Shown here piece after piece: positions 8,874 to 17,378 of a DNA stretch of 64,000 nucleotides. The notes below the pieces were generated by a model, which did not search any database, had not been told where the DNA came from, and worked only from the letters and a program-made list of their open reading frames with translations. The stretch's first letter is position 1. Every line of letters begins with the position of its first letter. This stretch comes from Agromyces mangrovi (GTDB lineage: Bacteria > Actinomycetota > Actinomycetes > Actinomycetales > Microbacteriaceae): NCBI RefSeq assembly GCF_030296695.1, contig NZ_AP027737.1:1550001-1614000 (forward strand), read 5' to 3'. The position numbers and the translations under genes were made by a program.

Positions 8874-8956
8874 CACCCTACGTCGCGCGAGGCCGTCGCC
8901 GCCCGGGGTTGCGCTCACGCGGTCGCACGTGCATGGCCCCTCCGCGGCGCCGGTCG

Positions 8957-8962
8957 TAGGCT
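8957..8962 (+). promoter_or_regulatory. -10 hexamer of the FAD monooxygenase gene (leaderless start)
   Basis: TAGGCT followed by GGCGGC and then ATG 8969. The 6-nt spacing and lack of a ribosome-binding site point to a leaderless mRNA. Confidence 0.55.
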
Positions 8963-8968
8963 GGCGGC

Positions 8969-10579
8969 ATGGTCGCCGAAGACCCCACCACGACGGATGC
9001 CCCGGTCGACACGCCCGTGCTGATCGTGGGCGCCGGCCCCACGGGCCTGACCGCGGCCCTCGCGCTCCATGCCGCCGGCGTGCCGTTCCGCATCGTCGAC
9101 CGCGCGCCCGACCACGTGCACGAGTCGCGCGCGCTCGCGGTGCAGGCCCGCACGCTGGAGGTGCTCGACGCGTTCGGCGCGGCCGACGACCTCGTCGCCG
9201 CCGGCAACCCGAACGTGAAGTTCGAGCTGCACTCCCCCGCAGGAGGCGGCCCGATCGGCATCTTCGAGGCCGGCCCGGGCATGACCCGCTACCCGTTCAT
9301 CCTGTTCCTCGGCCAGGGCGACAGCGAGCGCCTGCTGCTCGAGCGGCTGGCGTCGAGCGGCGTCGCGGTCGAGCGCGAGACCGCGCTGACCGCGCTGCAC
9401 GACGACGGTGACGCGGTCACGGCCTCGGTGCACGGCCCCGGCGGCGATGAGGCGATCCGGGCGAGCTGGGTGATCGGATGCGACGGATCGCGCAGCGTCG
9501 TCCGCGAGTCGCTCGGCATCCCGTTCAGCGGCAGCCGGTTCCCGCAGGCGTTCGCGCTCGCCGATCTCGAGGTCGACGGCATCGAGCCCGGCCGCGCGCA
9601 CCTGTTCCTCGCCGCCGACGGGCTCGCGTTCTTCTTCCCGCTCACCCACCCCGCCACCTGGCGCATGATCGCGCTGCTCCCCGACGGGGCCTCCGCCGAC
9701 GGGGTCACCCTCGACACCCTGCGCGCGGTCGTCGCCCGGTACACCGACGAGCGGCTCGTGCTGCGCGACCCGGTCTGGCTCACCGGGTTCGCCATCGCGA
9801 ACCGCGAGGCCGAGTCGTTCCGCTCGGGGCGCGTCTTCCTCGCCGGCGACGCCGCCCACATCCACACGCCGGCCGGCGGCCAGGGCATGAACACGGGCAT
9901 CCAGGACGCCGTGAACCTGGCCTGGAAGCTCGGGCTCGTGCACCACGGGGCATCCGGCCCGTCACTGCTCGACAGCTATGCGAGCGAGCGGATGCCGGTG
10001 GCCCGCGCCGTGCTCGAGACGACCGGCCGTGCGTTCGGGGCGGCCACGTCCGACGCGCCGGTCGCGCGGTTCCTCCGTTCCCGCGTGATCGGGCTCGCGG
10101 GGCCGGTCGTGACGCGTCTCCGCCCGTTGCGCCGGCTCGGGTTCCGCGCGGTCTCCGAGCTCGTGATCCGCTACCCCGGCAGCCCGCTCGGCGGCTCGGG
10201 CGGCGCACCCATCGTCGGCGGTCCGCAGCCGGGCGACCGCGTGCCCGACCTGCCCGTCGCGGTGGCAGGCGAGCCGATCTCCCTGCACCGCCTGCTCGAC
10301 CCGGCGCGGTTCCGCCTGCTGCTCGTCGGCGACGTCCCGGCCGCCGCGCGCCAGGCCGCGCGCGACGTCGCCGCGAGGCATCCGCTCGCCGTGCACCCCG
10401 ACCCGATCGTGCTCCACCGCACCGTCGACGGCGTCCGCCGCCCGGGCAGCTCCGGCGCATTCGGACGCGCACGCGGCGGCGCCGTGTACCTGCTCCGGCC
10501 CGACGGCTACGTGGCCTTCCGCGCCGGCGGCCTCGACATCGCGTCGGCCGGCCGGCACCTCGACCGCATCCTTGCCTGA
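8969..10579 (+). CDS. FAD-dependent monooxygenase (PheA/TfdB-type)
   Basis: A 536-residue class A flavoprotein monooxygenase. VLIVGAGPTGLTAAL near residue 20 is the FAD-binding GxGxxG fold; GCDGSRSVVRE near 168-178 is the DG motif that contacts FAD and NAD(P)H; GRVFLAGDAAHIHTPAGGQG near 289 is the GD motif that closes the FAD site. A C-terminal thioredoxin-like domain, usual in the phenol hydroxylase/polyketide hydroxylase group, follows from about residue 410. The reaction is NAD(P)H-dependent hydroxylation of an aromatic ring. It stands alone between divergent and convergent neighbours, so no pathway context helps with the substrate. Confidence 0.92.
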   Translation: MVAEDPTTTDAPVDTPVLIVGAGPTGLTAALALHAAGVPFRIVDRAPDHVHESRALAVQARTLEVLDAFGAADDLVAAGNPNVKFELHSPAGGGPIGIFEAGPGMTRYPFILFLGQGDSERLLLERLASSGVAVERETALTALHDDGDAVTASVHGPGGDEAIRASWVIGCDGSRSVVRESLGIPFSGSRFPQAFALADLEVDGIEPGRAHLFLAADGLAFFFPLTHPATWRMIALLPDGASADGVTLDTLRAVVARYTDERLVLRDPVWLTGFAIANREAESFRSGRVFLAGDAAHIHTPAGGQGMNTGIQDAVNLAWKLGLVHHGASGPSLLDSYASERMPVARAVLETTGRAFGAATSDAPVARFLRSRVIGLAGPVVTRLRPLRRLGFRAVSELVIRYPGSPLGGSGGAPIVGGPQPGDRVPDLPVAVAGEPISLHRLLDPARFRLLLVGDVPAAARQAARDVAARHPLAVHPDPIVLHRTVDGVRRPGSSGAFGRARGGAVYLLRPDGYVAFRAGGLDIASAGRHLDRILA

Positions 10580-10586
10580 GACGCCG

Positions 10587-11753
10587 TCATCGCAGCAGGT
10601 CGGTGCCGGGCTGGAACGCGACCCAGGCGAACCAGAACGTGTCGAGGTGGGTGACGGGTTCGAGTCGCTCGCCCGCGAGCGGTCCCGAGACGGCGTTGCC
10701 CAGCACGTCCCAGCGCGAGCCGGTCGCGTCGTCGACGAACGCGTCCCCGTCGGGCGCGAACCCGAGCACCTCGCCGTCGAGCTCGGCCCGGAAGACCGCG
10801 ACCGACCCGATGTCGGCGCCATCGGCGACGCCCGGGGCGTCGAGCGACGACGCCTGCCCGGCGGCGTGGAACACGACGAGGTCGTCGCCGCCCACGACGA
10901 GCGCGGTAACGCCGTCGCGCGCGAGGCGGTCGCGGGTGATCGCGACGACCTCGCCGTCGACGTCGATGCCCACGACGCGCGTCTTCGCGGTCAGGCGCGC
11001 GTCGGTCGGCTCGGGCAGCGGGAAGATCGGTAGCGTGCTCGGGTCGTCGTAGCCGATGTAGGGGTTCGTGCCGTAGGAGCGCGAGTGCCCGGTGTCGCGG
11101 TTCAGCACGAGCGCGTCGGGCTCCGCCTCGAGGAAGTCGGCCCAGCCGACCGCGCCCATCGGGATCGCCGTGAGCTCGGTGCCCGTGAGCGCACCGACCG
11201 ACGCGATGCCGGTCAGCTGCGGCCAGAGCGACTCGGTCTGGCGGTCGTACATGACGAGGTTGTCGGCGTACAGCAGCCCCGACGTGCCGAACGTCAGCTC
11301 GCGACCGTCGACTTCGCGCTCGAACGCGACGCCCGAGTTGCACAGCGGGCAGTAGGTCACTGCGACCGGCACGCCGCCCACCACGTCGTTCACGATCTCG
11401 TGCCAGGTCATGATCTGGATCGGGTAGCCGCGCGTCTCGCCGCCGACGGTGAGCGACAGCACGGCCTCGGTCGGCTCGAGCCAGTCGACCTCGCTCGCGC
11501 GGTCGAACATCGGGTCGTCGATCGCGGGGATGCCGTCGGGCGGCGGCCCGCCGCTCAGGATGTCGTCGACGTCGATCAGCGGCTCGGGGAACGACGGATG
11601 CCGCAGGTCGTCGAGCGCCGAGGGCATGCCGGCGACCAGGGCCTCCGGCGGAGCGCCCTCGGCGTCGTCCCCCGGGGCGGCGCACGCGGCGAGCAGCAGC
11701 ACGCCGGCGATCAGGCCGGCACCGCCGACCCTGCCCACCGGCGCGCCGGACAT
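10587..11753 (-). CDS. DUF3179 domain lipoprotein
   Basis: A 388-residue exported lipoprotein: a short hydrophobic signal ends in LLLAAC with the lipid-modified cysteine at 24. The DUF3179 domain follows, with GYPIQIMTWHEIVND and TYCPLCNSGVAFER. Besides the lipobox cysteine, the only cysteines are C135 and C138, in the family motif CPLC. Its ATG overlaps the stop of the CcdA-like gene by one base (TGATG), so the two are co-translated. The family function is unknown. A redox-active CxxC held outside the membrane, beside a CcdA and a thioredoxin-like lipoprotein, suggests it is a client of that system (inference). Confidence 0.88.
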   Translation of the reverse strand: MSGAPVGRVGGAGLIAGVLLLAACAAPGDDAEGAPPEALVAGMPSALDDLRHPSFPEPLIDVDDILSGGPPPDGIPAIDDPMFDRASEVDWLEPTEAVLSLTVGGETRGYPIQIMTWHEIVNDVVGGVPVAVTYCPLCNSGVAFEREVDGRELTFGTSGLLYADNLVMYDRQTESLWPQLTGIASVGALTGTELTAIPMGAVGWADFLEAEPDALVLNRDTGHSRSYGTNPYIGYDDPSTLPIFPLPEPTDARLTAKTRVVGIDVDGEVVAITRDRLARDGVTALVVGGDDLVVFHAAGQASSLDAPGVADGADIGSVAVFRAELDGEVLGFAPDGDAFVDDATGSRWDVLGNAVSGPLAGERLEPVTHLDTFWFAWVAFQPGTDLLR

Positions 11754-12673
11754 CACTCGTCCTCGCGCACCAGGTCTGATTCGGTGTCGGATGCCTCGGA
11801 GGTGTCCGGTCTCCCAGCGGCATCCGCTCGCTGCGCCCGCCGACGCCACGGCACGACCGCGAACACGACGAGCAGCGCCAGCACGATGGCCAGCCCCGCG
11901 ACCCCGAGGAACTCGGCCTGCGCGACCAGCCACTGCTGCACCGCCGCCGCGCCGTCCACGATCACGTCGCCGGCTGCGCTCCCCGACAGCACGCGCAGCT
12001 CCCATGCGCCGTACCAGGCGACGTAGGCGCCGGCGATGACGAGCACCGCGCCGCCGACGCGCGGCAGCCAGGAGCCGGCGCCGCGCATGCGCCTGATGAG
12101 CCCGTCGCGGGCGAGCGCGATCGCGAGCGCCGCGGCACCGACGACGATGCCCATGCCGAGTGCGTAGGCGAGGAACAGCACGACGCCCGCGCCGATCGAT
12201 CCCGACCGGAACGCCGCGACGACCACGGCGAGGAACGGCGCGATCGTGCAGGTGAGCGACGCGACCGCGTAGCTCATGCCGAACACGGTCATCGAGAACC
12301 AGCTCGCCGTGATCGGCCGGTCGCCCCTGCCGAAGCGGCCGAGCCGGAGGGCGGGAAGCCTCCCGCCGAACAGCACCCAGACACCGGCGGCGGCGACCAC
12401 GAGCCCGAGGGCGACGGTGAACCACGGCAGGTACGCCTGCGCCGAGGCGGCGACCGGCGCGACGGCCAGGCCGAACACGGCGAAGACGACCGCGAACCCG
12501 AGGGTCAGCGCGGCCGTGGCGCGCAGCGCCCGCAGGGCCGCGACCCGGCGGGTGCGCTCCTGCCCGTCGAGCACGAACAGCGAGAGGTAGGCGGGCAGCA
12601 GCACGAAGCCGCACGGGTTGAGCGCGGCGAGCATGCCCGCGCCGAGCGCGAGCCCCAGCGTTCCGGCGTCCAC
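11753..12673 (-). CDS. CcdA/DsbD-type thiol-disulfide transporter
   Basis: A 306-residue membrane protein of the cytochrome c biogenesis CcdA family, which carries electrons from cytoplasmic thioredoxin across the membrane to extracytoplasmic thiol proteins. The two transmembrane cysteines are present: NPCGFVLLPAY with C21 and SLTCTIAPFL with C142. About seven helices precede a charged cytoplasmic tail. It begins 3 nt after the thioredoxin-like lipoprotein gene ends and overlaps DUF3179, forming a three-gene operon. No cytochrome c maturation genes adjoin, so general disulfide reduction rather than haem attachment may be its job. Confidence 0.92.
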   Translation of the reverse strand: MDAGTLGLALGAGMLAALNPCGFVLLPAYLSLFVLDGQERTRRVAALRALRATAALTLGFAVVFAVFGLAVAPVAASAQAYLPWFTVALGLVVAAAGVWVLFGGRLPALRLGRFGRGDRPITASWFSMTVFGMSYAVASLTCTIAPFLAVVVAAFRSGSIGAGVVLFLAYALGMGIVVGAAALAIALARDGLIRRMRGAGSWLPRVGGAVLVIAGAYVAWYGAWELRVLSGSAAGDVIVDGAAAVQQWLVAQAEFLGVAGLAIVLALLVVFAVVPWRRRAQRADAAGRPDTSEASDTESDLVREDE

Positions 12674-12676
12674 GGG

Positions 12677-13168
12677 CTATCCCTCGGCGAGCTCCGCCAC
12701 GAGCTCGTTCAGCGCGTCGTCGTCGAGGTACCCCTCGAACACGACCTCGCCGTCAGCGGAGAGAACGGTGTAGGTGCTCTGCCGGGTGACCTCGAAGTGC
12801 CGCCAGACCTCGCCCTCGGGGTCGAGCAGGTGCATCACGTGCGGAACCTCGTTCGCGTACTCGGTGATCGCAGGGCCGTCGTCGAGCCCGCCGACCCCGA
12901 TCACCGCGACCTCGCCGGCGTGGCGCTCGGCGAGCGCCGACACGTTGCTGCTCTGCGCACGGCAGGTCGGGCACCAGGGCGCCCAGAACCAGAGCACCGC
13001 GGGCGAGCCCTCGAGCTCGGCGCCGTCGAACGCCGCACCCTCGAGCGTGACGCCCTCGAACCCGTAGTCGACGACCTCGCCGGTCGTGAGCGGCTCGGGT
13101 TCGGCAGCGGTCGCGCACCCGGTCAGGGCGACGACGAGCACGGCAGCGGCGACGATGGCTCTACGCAT
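12677..13168 (-). CDS. Thioredoxin-like lipoprotein (TlpA/ResA-type)
   Basis: A 163-residue exported redoxin. The signal peptide ends in VALTGC with the lipobox cysteine at 18; the thioredoxin fold carries WCPTC with C66 and C69. The C-terminal TYTVLSADGEVVFEGYL matches the cis-Pro region, though a serine/threonine stands where proline is usual. It would be reduced by the CcdA-like protein encoded next. I chose ATG 13168, directly before the signal peptide; an in-frame ATG at 13186 adds six residues. Confidence 0.88.
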   Translation of the reverse strand: MRRAIVAAAVLVVALTGCATAAEPEPLTTGEVVDYGFEGVTLEGAAFDGAELEGSPAVLWFWAPWCPTCRAQSSNVSALAERHAGEVAVIGVGGLDDGPAITEYANEVPHVMHLLDPEGEVWRHFEVTRQSTYTVLSADGEVVFEGYLDDDALNELVAELAEG

Positions 13169-13288
13169 GCTTCCAGCCTCGCTCATCCGCCCGAGCGTCG
13201 GCTGCGACAGGGATTACAGTCCGGTGACAGACGGGCGGATGCGACGGGTCGCCCCCTCGCATCCGCTCGCCACCCTTGACCGGCCGGG

Positions 13289-13678
13289 TCAGAACATGCC
13301 GTTGTCGTTCTTCGAGGTCTCGGGGATCACCTGGAGCACGTCCCAGTGCTCGACGACCTTGCCGTCGGCGTCGAGGCGGAAGATGTCGATGCCGGCGTAC
13401 TCGAGGTCGCCGGGCCAGGTCTGGTGGCAGTGCAGCACGACGTGGTCGCCGTCGACGAACGCGCGCTTGAACTCGACGTGCTTGCCCGGGTACTCGCGCG
13501 CCATGCGCTCGAAGTACTCGATGAACGCCTCCTTCCCGTCGGCCACCTCCGGGTTGTGCTGGATGTATTCGGCGCCCGCGTAGCGCTCGATCGCCTCGCG
13601 CGGCTCCGAACGGTTGAACATCTGGTCGTAGAACGCCATCACATCGGCCTTGCGCTGCTCTGCGCTGCTCGCGTCCAT
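13289..13678 (-). CDS. SnoaL-like / NTF2-fold protein
   Basis: A 129-residue cone-shaped NTF2-fold protein close to the SnoaL-like group: [40 protein letters not shown] and [13 protein letters not shown] are typical. Many relatives have no proven activity; some are cyclases or isomerases. ATG 13678 follows GGGGACCGAC. It is divergent from a MarR regulator across a 109-bp gap that contains an inverted repeat, so it is probably a target of that regulator. Confidence 0.87.
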   Translation of the reverse strand: MDASSAEQRKADVMAFYDQMFNRSEPREAIERYAGAEYIQHNPEVADGKEAFIEYFERMAREYPGKHVEFKRAFVDGDHVVLHCHQTWPGDLEYAGIDIFRLDADGKVVEHWDVLQVIPETSKNDNGMF

Positions 13679-13740
13679 GTCGGTCCCCTCTCGTCTCCGG
13701 GGCGGTCGCCCCGTCCCCCGAGTCAACTCCACGAACGGGA

Positions 13741-13758
13741 AGTATATTCCGGGGAATG
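13741..13758. promoter_or_regulatory. Candidate MarR operator over the promoter of the SnoaL-like gene
   Basis: The inverted repeat ATTCC-GG-GGAAT spans 13746-13757 in the gap between the divergent SnoaL-like and MarR genes. On the minus strand TATACT (13741-13746) would be the -10 of the SnoaL-like gene, directly abutting the repeat. MarR proteins typically repress such a divergent neighbour and themselves. The role is inferred from position and symmetry. Confidence 0.5.
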
Positions 13759-13787
13759 TTCTCGACCCGGTCGCGGTTGTGCACGGC

Positions 13788-14216
13788 ATGGACATCCTCG
13801 ACGCCCTGGTCCGCCTCGAGACCGACCTCTGGAACGCCGTCGAGCACGAACTCGTGCGCGACGGACACGTGGGGCTCGGCACCCTGCTCGCCCTGCGGGT
13901 GCTCGACCGTCACGACGGAGCCGGCCGCGTGCAGGAGCTGAGCGACGAACTGGGCGTCACGATCGGCGCCGCGAGCAAGCAGGTCGACCGGCTCGAGCGG
14001 GCGGGCGTCGCCGAGCGCCGGCCCAATCCGGCGGACCGTCGGTCGTCGCTCGTGGTACTCACCGACGCGGGCCGCGCGGCACTCGCCTCCGCGGAGACGG
14101 CCACCCGCGACGTCCTGCGCCGACTGCTCGGCGACGACGCCGAACTGGCCGGGTCGCTCGCCGCGATCCGCCGCCTCCAGGGGCGCCTGGCCGCCGCATC
14201 CGCCGGTGTCGGCTGA
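13788..14216 (+). CDS. MarR family transcriptional regulator
   Basis: A 142-residue winged-helix regulator. [27 protein letters not shown] is the recognition-helix region and [19 protein letters not shown] the wing with the conserved D-x-R of the family. I used ATG 13788; GTG 13779 is in frame and equally possible. The divergent SnoaL-like gene and the palindrome between them suggest a local repressor/target pair. The inducing ligand is unknown. Confidence 0.9.
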   Translation: MDILDALVRLETDLWNAVEHELVRDGHVGLGTLLALRVLDRHDGAGRVQELSDELGVTIGAASKQVDRLERAGVAERRPNPADRRSSLVVLTDAGRAALASAETATRDVLRRLLGDDAELAGSLAAIRRLQGRLAAASAGVG

Positions 14217-14222
14217 CCCGAC

Positions 14223-15398
14223 TCAGCTGCCCGCGCCGACCGACTCGAGGTACTCGTCGGCGAAGTCGGTGTCGATGCGGATCCAGAGCGGGCTGTGATC
14301 CGACATCTGCCAGGTGCGCCACTTCTCGTAGCGCTTCCGCACCTCGTCGGGCTCGTCGGAGTCGTCGTCGCGCACCGTCACGTCGTCGCCCCAGACCGCA
14401 CCGTCGTCGTCGCCGAAGACGTCGGCGAACAGGTCGACGATGCCGCCCTCGAGCACGCGGAACCGCTCGTCCTTCGTGCGCACCGCGATCTGGTCGTAGA
14501 AGTGGTCGCGGTCGGTGATTGCGTCGCCGCCGATCTGCTCGGGCACGATGAAGCCGCGGCGCACGAGCGCGTCCATGGTGCGGTGCTCGGGTGAGACCAC
14601 GTTGAAGTCGCCCAGCAGGATGTAGTTCTCCACGTCGAGCCGGGTGTCGTGTCCCGGGGCCCCGGCGGCCTCCGCCCGAACGCGCAGCGCGCGGGCCTCG
14701 TCGTCCTGCCGGTCGGCGAAGAAGTCGACCAGCCCGGCGATCTCGTTGACGCGGTGCTCGAGCTGCGGGCCCGACTCGTCGCCGTAGTAGATGTGCACGG
14801 TGCAGAGGCTGAAGCGGAACCACCCCGCCTGGAACGCGACCAGGAACGGGCTCCGCGCGAACTGCTGCCGGCGCTCGGGCTCGACCGGCGGGGCGACGCC
14901 GCCCGACGCTGCCGCCGCCTCGGCCGCGGCCTCGGCGGCCTCGATCTGCTTCGCCCCCACGATCAGTTGCCCGTCGGGCAGCACGATCTCCCCGGCGATG
15001 TGCCGGAAGCTCACGCGCGAGCGCCGGTAGAGGAACGCCATCCGCTCGCCGTTGCCCGCGCGCCCCTCGGTCAGGTCGGTGACGAGCCAGTCCCACTCGC
15101 CCTCGCCGAGGATGGCGACGAGCCGCTCGAGCGGCGCCAGGTCGTCGTTCACCTCCTGCACCGCGATCAGGTCGAAGCACGCGCACACCTCGGCGAGGTA
15201 GTAGAACGTCTCGTCGAGCCGTGGACCCCAGCCGAAGCGGTTGCCGTCGAAGTCGCGGATGTTCCAGGTCGCGAGCATCAGCGATCCCTCGGTGCGCTTG
15301 TCGTGCAGGTCGCGCAGTCGTCGTCGCATCCGGAGCAGCCGCTCGCTCGTGCGCGCCGGGTCCTTCGTGCGCGCCACGCCGCTGTAGTCGATCGTCAT
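14223..15398 (-). CDS. Endonuclease/exonuclease/phosphatase (EEP) family protein
   Basis: A 391-residue DNase I-like fold. Residues expected for the metal-dependent active site are present: WNIRDFD near 45, AVQEVND near 79, VHIYYGDESG with the catalytic histidine, GDFNVVSPEH and, at the end, SDHSPLW. An Ala-rich helix around 153-165 is an insertion. The substrate may be DNA, RNA or a phosphoester; the family does not decide it. ATG 15398 has GGGGGAG 9 nt upstream. No signal peptide is visible, so it acts in the cytoplasm. Confidence 0.88.
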   Translation of the reverse strand: MTIDYSGVARTKDPARTSERLLRMRRRLRDLHDKRTEGSLMLATWNIRDFDGNRFGWGPRLDETFYYLAEVCACFDLIAVQEVNDDLAPLERLVAILGEGEWDWLVTDLTEGRAGNGERMAFLYRRSRVSFRHIAGEIVLPDGQLIVGAKQIEAAEAAAEAAAASGGVAPPVEPERRQQFARSPFLVAFQAGWFRFSLCTVHIYYGDESGPQLEHRVNEIAGLVDFFADRQDDEARALRVRAEAAGAPGHDTRLDVENYILLGDFNVVSPEHRTMDALVRRGFIVPEQIGGDAITDRDHFYDQIAVRTKDERFRVLEGGIVDLFADVFGDDDGAVWGDDVTVRDDDSDEPDEVRKRYEKWRTWQMSDHSPLWIRIDTDFADEYLESVGAGS

Positions 15399-15463
15399 GT
15401 CCGGTCTCCCCCGAGATCCGACGACTCAGGTCTACACGAGGGGGTCGAGCGGATGCCTCGGGG

Positions 15464-16765
15464 TCACCCCTCGCCTTCGGCCGACTCCTCCTCCTCGGCC
15501 GCGGGCGGGTCGCACACGCCGCGATCCCGCATGGTCTCGAGCATCTGCTCCGCCGACCAGGGCAGTTCGACGAGCGGCATCTCGCGCCCCTCTGCCGCCT
15601 CCGCCTTCGACCCGATCGACGCGAGCGCCAGGGCGGTCGTGCGTGCGAACAGGGCGCCCGCGGTGGAGTTGTTCATCGCGACGACGACGGTGAGGCCGGT
15701 CTCGGGGTCTGCGTACGCGGCCGTGAGGGAGCCCGGGATCTCCGACGACGTACCGCGCATCGGCCCGTACTCGTCGGCCCCGAGGCCGTACGACTCCCAC
15801 GACTCGACCTCGGCGCCGCGCGGCACGGTCGACCACTGCGCGGTGGCGCTCTCCTCCGAGAGCAGCACGCCCGTGGCGAGCGCGCGCGACCAGACGCGCA
15901 GGTCCTCGAGGTTCGAGATCGCGCCGAACGCCGCGAAGCCCGCCGACGACGAGAGGTTGCTGACGTCGGTGGTGTCGGTGCACCGCGACTCGCCGCCCGG
16001 CGTCGAGACGAGTCCCACGGCGCTCGCGCCGGGCAGCTCCACGTCGGTGGGCGACGGCAGCGCGGTGCCGCCGAGGTCGAGCGGCCCGGTCACGTAGCGC
16101 GCGAGCAGCTCGGCGAAGCCGGTGTTCGTGGCCTCCTCGAGCGCGATGCCGAGCAGGATCGCGGCCGTGCGCGAGTACGCCCAGCGCTCGCCCGGCTCGC
16201 CGGCCCGGTCGCGAGCGAGGCCGCTCGCGAGCAGCTCGGCCGCGGGCCACACGCGCTCGGGGTTCTTGATGAGGTACTGGCGGATCGGCGCGTAGTAGTC
16301 GCCGAGGCCACTGGTCTGCTGGCAGAGCTGCGCGAACGTGATGCCGTCGAGCCCGGGCACGCCGACGATCGGCCCGACCTGCTGGTTGAGCTCCACCCGG
16401 CCCTCGTCGACGAGCTTCAGCAGCACCGTGCACGCCATGCCGGTGGTGATCAGACCCGCTCGAAACGACATGTCGGTGGTCACGGGGGTGTCGCTCTCGG
16501 GCGAGGTGGTGCCGACCGCGAGCTCCCACGACCCGGCCCACGGCGCCCATACGCCGGCGATCGCGCCGCTCGAACCCGATCGGTGCATCGCCTCGGTGAG
16601 TACCGCCTCGAGCTCCTCGGCGACCGTGCCGCCGATCTGCGCGTCGACCTGGTCGAATGGCGATTCCGCCGCTCCGCGGGCCCCCGTGCACCCCGTGGTG
16701 AGCAGCACTGCGGCCGTCGCGACGGATGCCACGACGGTACGCAACCACTTCGAACGAACAGCCAC
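15464..16765 (-). CDS. Serine beta-lactamase/class C PBP-like lipoprotein, catalytic motifs degenerate
   Basis: A 433-residue lipoprotein: signal peptide, lipobox LLTTGC (cysteine 26), then a beta-lactamase/D-alanyl-D-alanine-carboxypeptidase-like fold. The fold-defining segments are recognisable (MSFRAGL, LLKLVDEGRVELNQQVG, TSGLGDYY, YSRTAAILLGIALE, YGLGADEYG), but the chemistry is not. Where the family has S-x-x-K there is L105-I-T-T108; Y-x-N is Y197-S-R199; no H/K-T-G triad follows. It is therefore probably a non-catalytic muropeptide or ligand-binding protein. GTG 16765 sits 4 nt after GAGGGGG, better than the TTG just before it. Confidence 0.82.
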   Translation of the reverse strand: MAVRSKWLRTVVASVATAAVLLTTGCTGARGAAESPFDQVDAQIGGTVAEELEAVLTEAMHRSGSSGAIAGVWAPWAGSWELAVGTTSPESDTPVTTDMSFRAGLITTGMACTVLLKLVDEGRVELNQQVGPIVGVPGLDGITFAQLCQQTSGLGDYYAPIRQYLIKNPERVWPAAELLASGLARDRAGEPGERWAYSRTAAILLGIALEEATNTGFAELLARYVTGPLDLGGTALPSPTDVELPGASAVGLVSTPGGESRCTDTTDVSNLSSSAGFAAFGAISNLEDLRVWSRALATGVLLSEESATAQWSTVPRGAEVESWESYGLGADEYGPMRGTSSEIPGSLTAAYADPETGLTVVVAMNNSTAGALFARTTALALASIGSKAEAAEGREMPLVELPWSAEQMLETMRDRGVCDPPAAEEEESAEGEG

Positions 16766-16793
16766 CAAGCCCCCTCAGACCTGCTCTTGCCGG

Positions 16794-16799
16794 ATTCTA
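16794..16799 (-). promoter_or_regulatory. Candidate -10 of the serine-hydrolase-like lipoprotein gene
   Basis: TAGAAT on the minus strand, 28 bp before GTG 16765, leaving a short leader that holds GAGGGGG. The rest of the 205-bp gap up to 16970 holds nothing else I can name. Confidence 0.4.
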
Positions 16800-16970
16800 A
16801 CGCGGAGCAGGTGGCCGGAACCTGAGCGCATGCCGAACACCGTGGACGCGGACCCCTCCCGATGAGGCCGCTCGGGCCGGTCGACGGCGCGATCCAATCC
16901 GGAGCGGATGCCGCGCCGAACCCCCGACGCACCCGGACACGCCGGGCGCGGAACACGTGAGGAGCTGCTC

Positions 16971-17378
16971 ATGCGCACGTCACCGAATCGTCTCATCGGC
17001 ACCGTCTTCGGTGCCGTCTACGTGCTCGTCGGCCTGCTCGGCTTCGCCGTCACCGGCGGCGTCGGGCTGTTCGCCACCGAGGGCGGGCTGCTGCTCGGCA
17101 TCTTCGAGGTGAACCCGCTGCACAACGTCGCCCACATCCTGATCGGGGCGGCACTGCTCATCGCGGGCCTCGCCTCGGCTCCGGCGGCGAAGGCGACCAA
17201 CACCACCGTCGGCACCGCGTACCTGCTGCTCGGCATCGTCGGGTTCTTCCTCGTCGGCACCGCGGCGAACGTGCTCGCGCTCAACACGGCCGACCACGTG
17301 CTGCACCTGGCCAGCGCGATCGTGCTGCTGGGCGTCGGGCTCGGCGCCGAGCGGCGCGCACGGGTCGCCACGGCGTGA
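16971..17378 (+). CDS. DUF4383 domain-containing membrane protein
   Basis: A 135-residue protein with four hydrophobic helices. It opens SPNRLIGTVFGAVYVLVGLLGF and contains NPLHNVAHILIGAALLIAG and LNTADHVLHLASAIVLL, the histidine-bearing repeats typical of DUF4383. The function is unknown. ATG 16971 follows GAGGAGC. Its TGA overlaps the GTG of the next gene, so the pair is an operon. Confidence 0.88.
   Translation: MRTSPNRLIGTVFGAVYVLVGLLGFAVTGGVGLFATEGGLLLGIFEVNPLHNVAHILIGAALLIAGLASAPAAKATNTTVGTAYLLLGIVGFFLVGTAANVLALNTADHVLHLASAIVLLGVGLGAERRARVATA

Noticed and set aside
15464..16765. Active beta-lactamase or antibiotic resistance gene.
   Set aside because: The serine and lysine of the active site and the other two motifs are absent.
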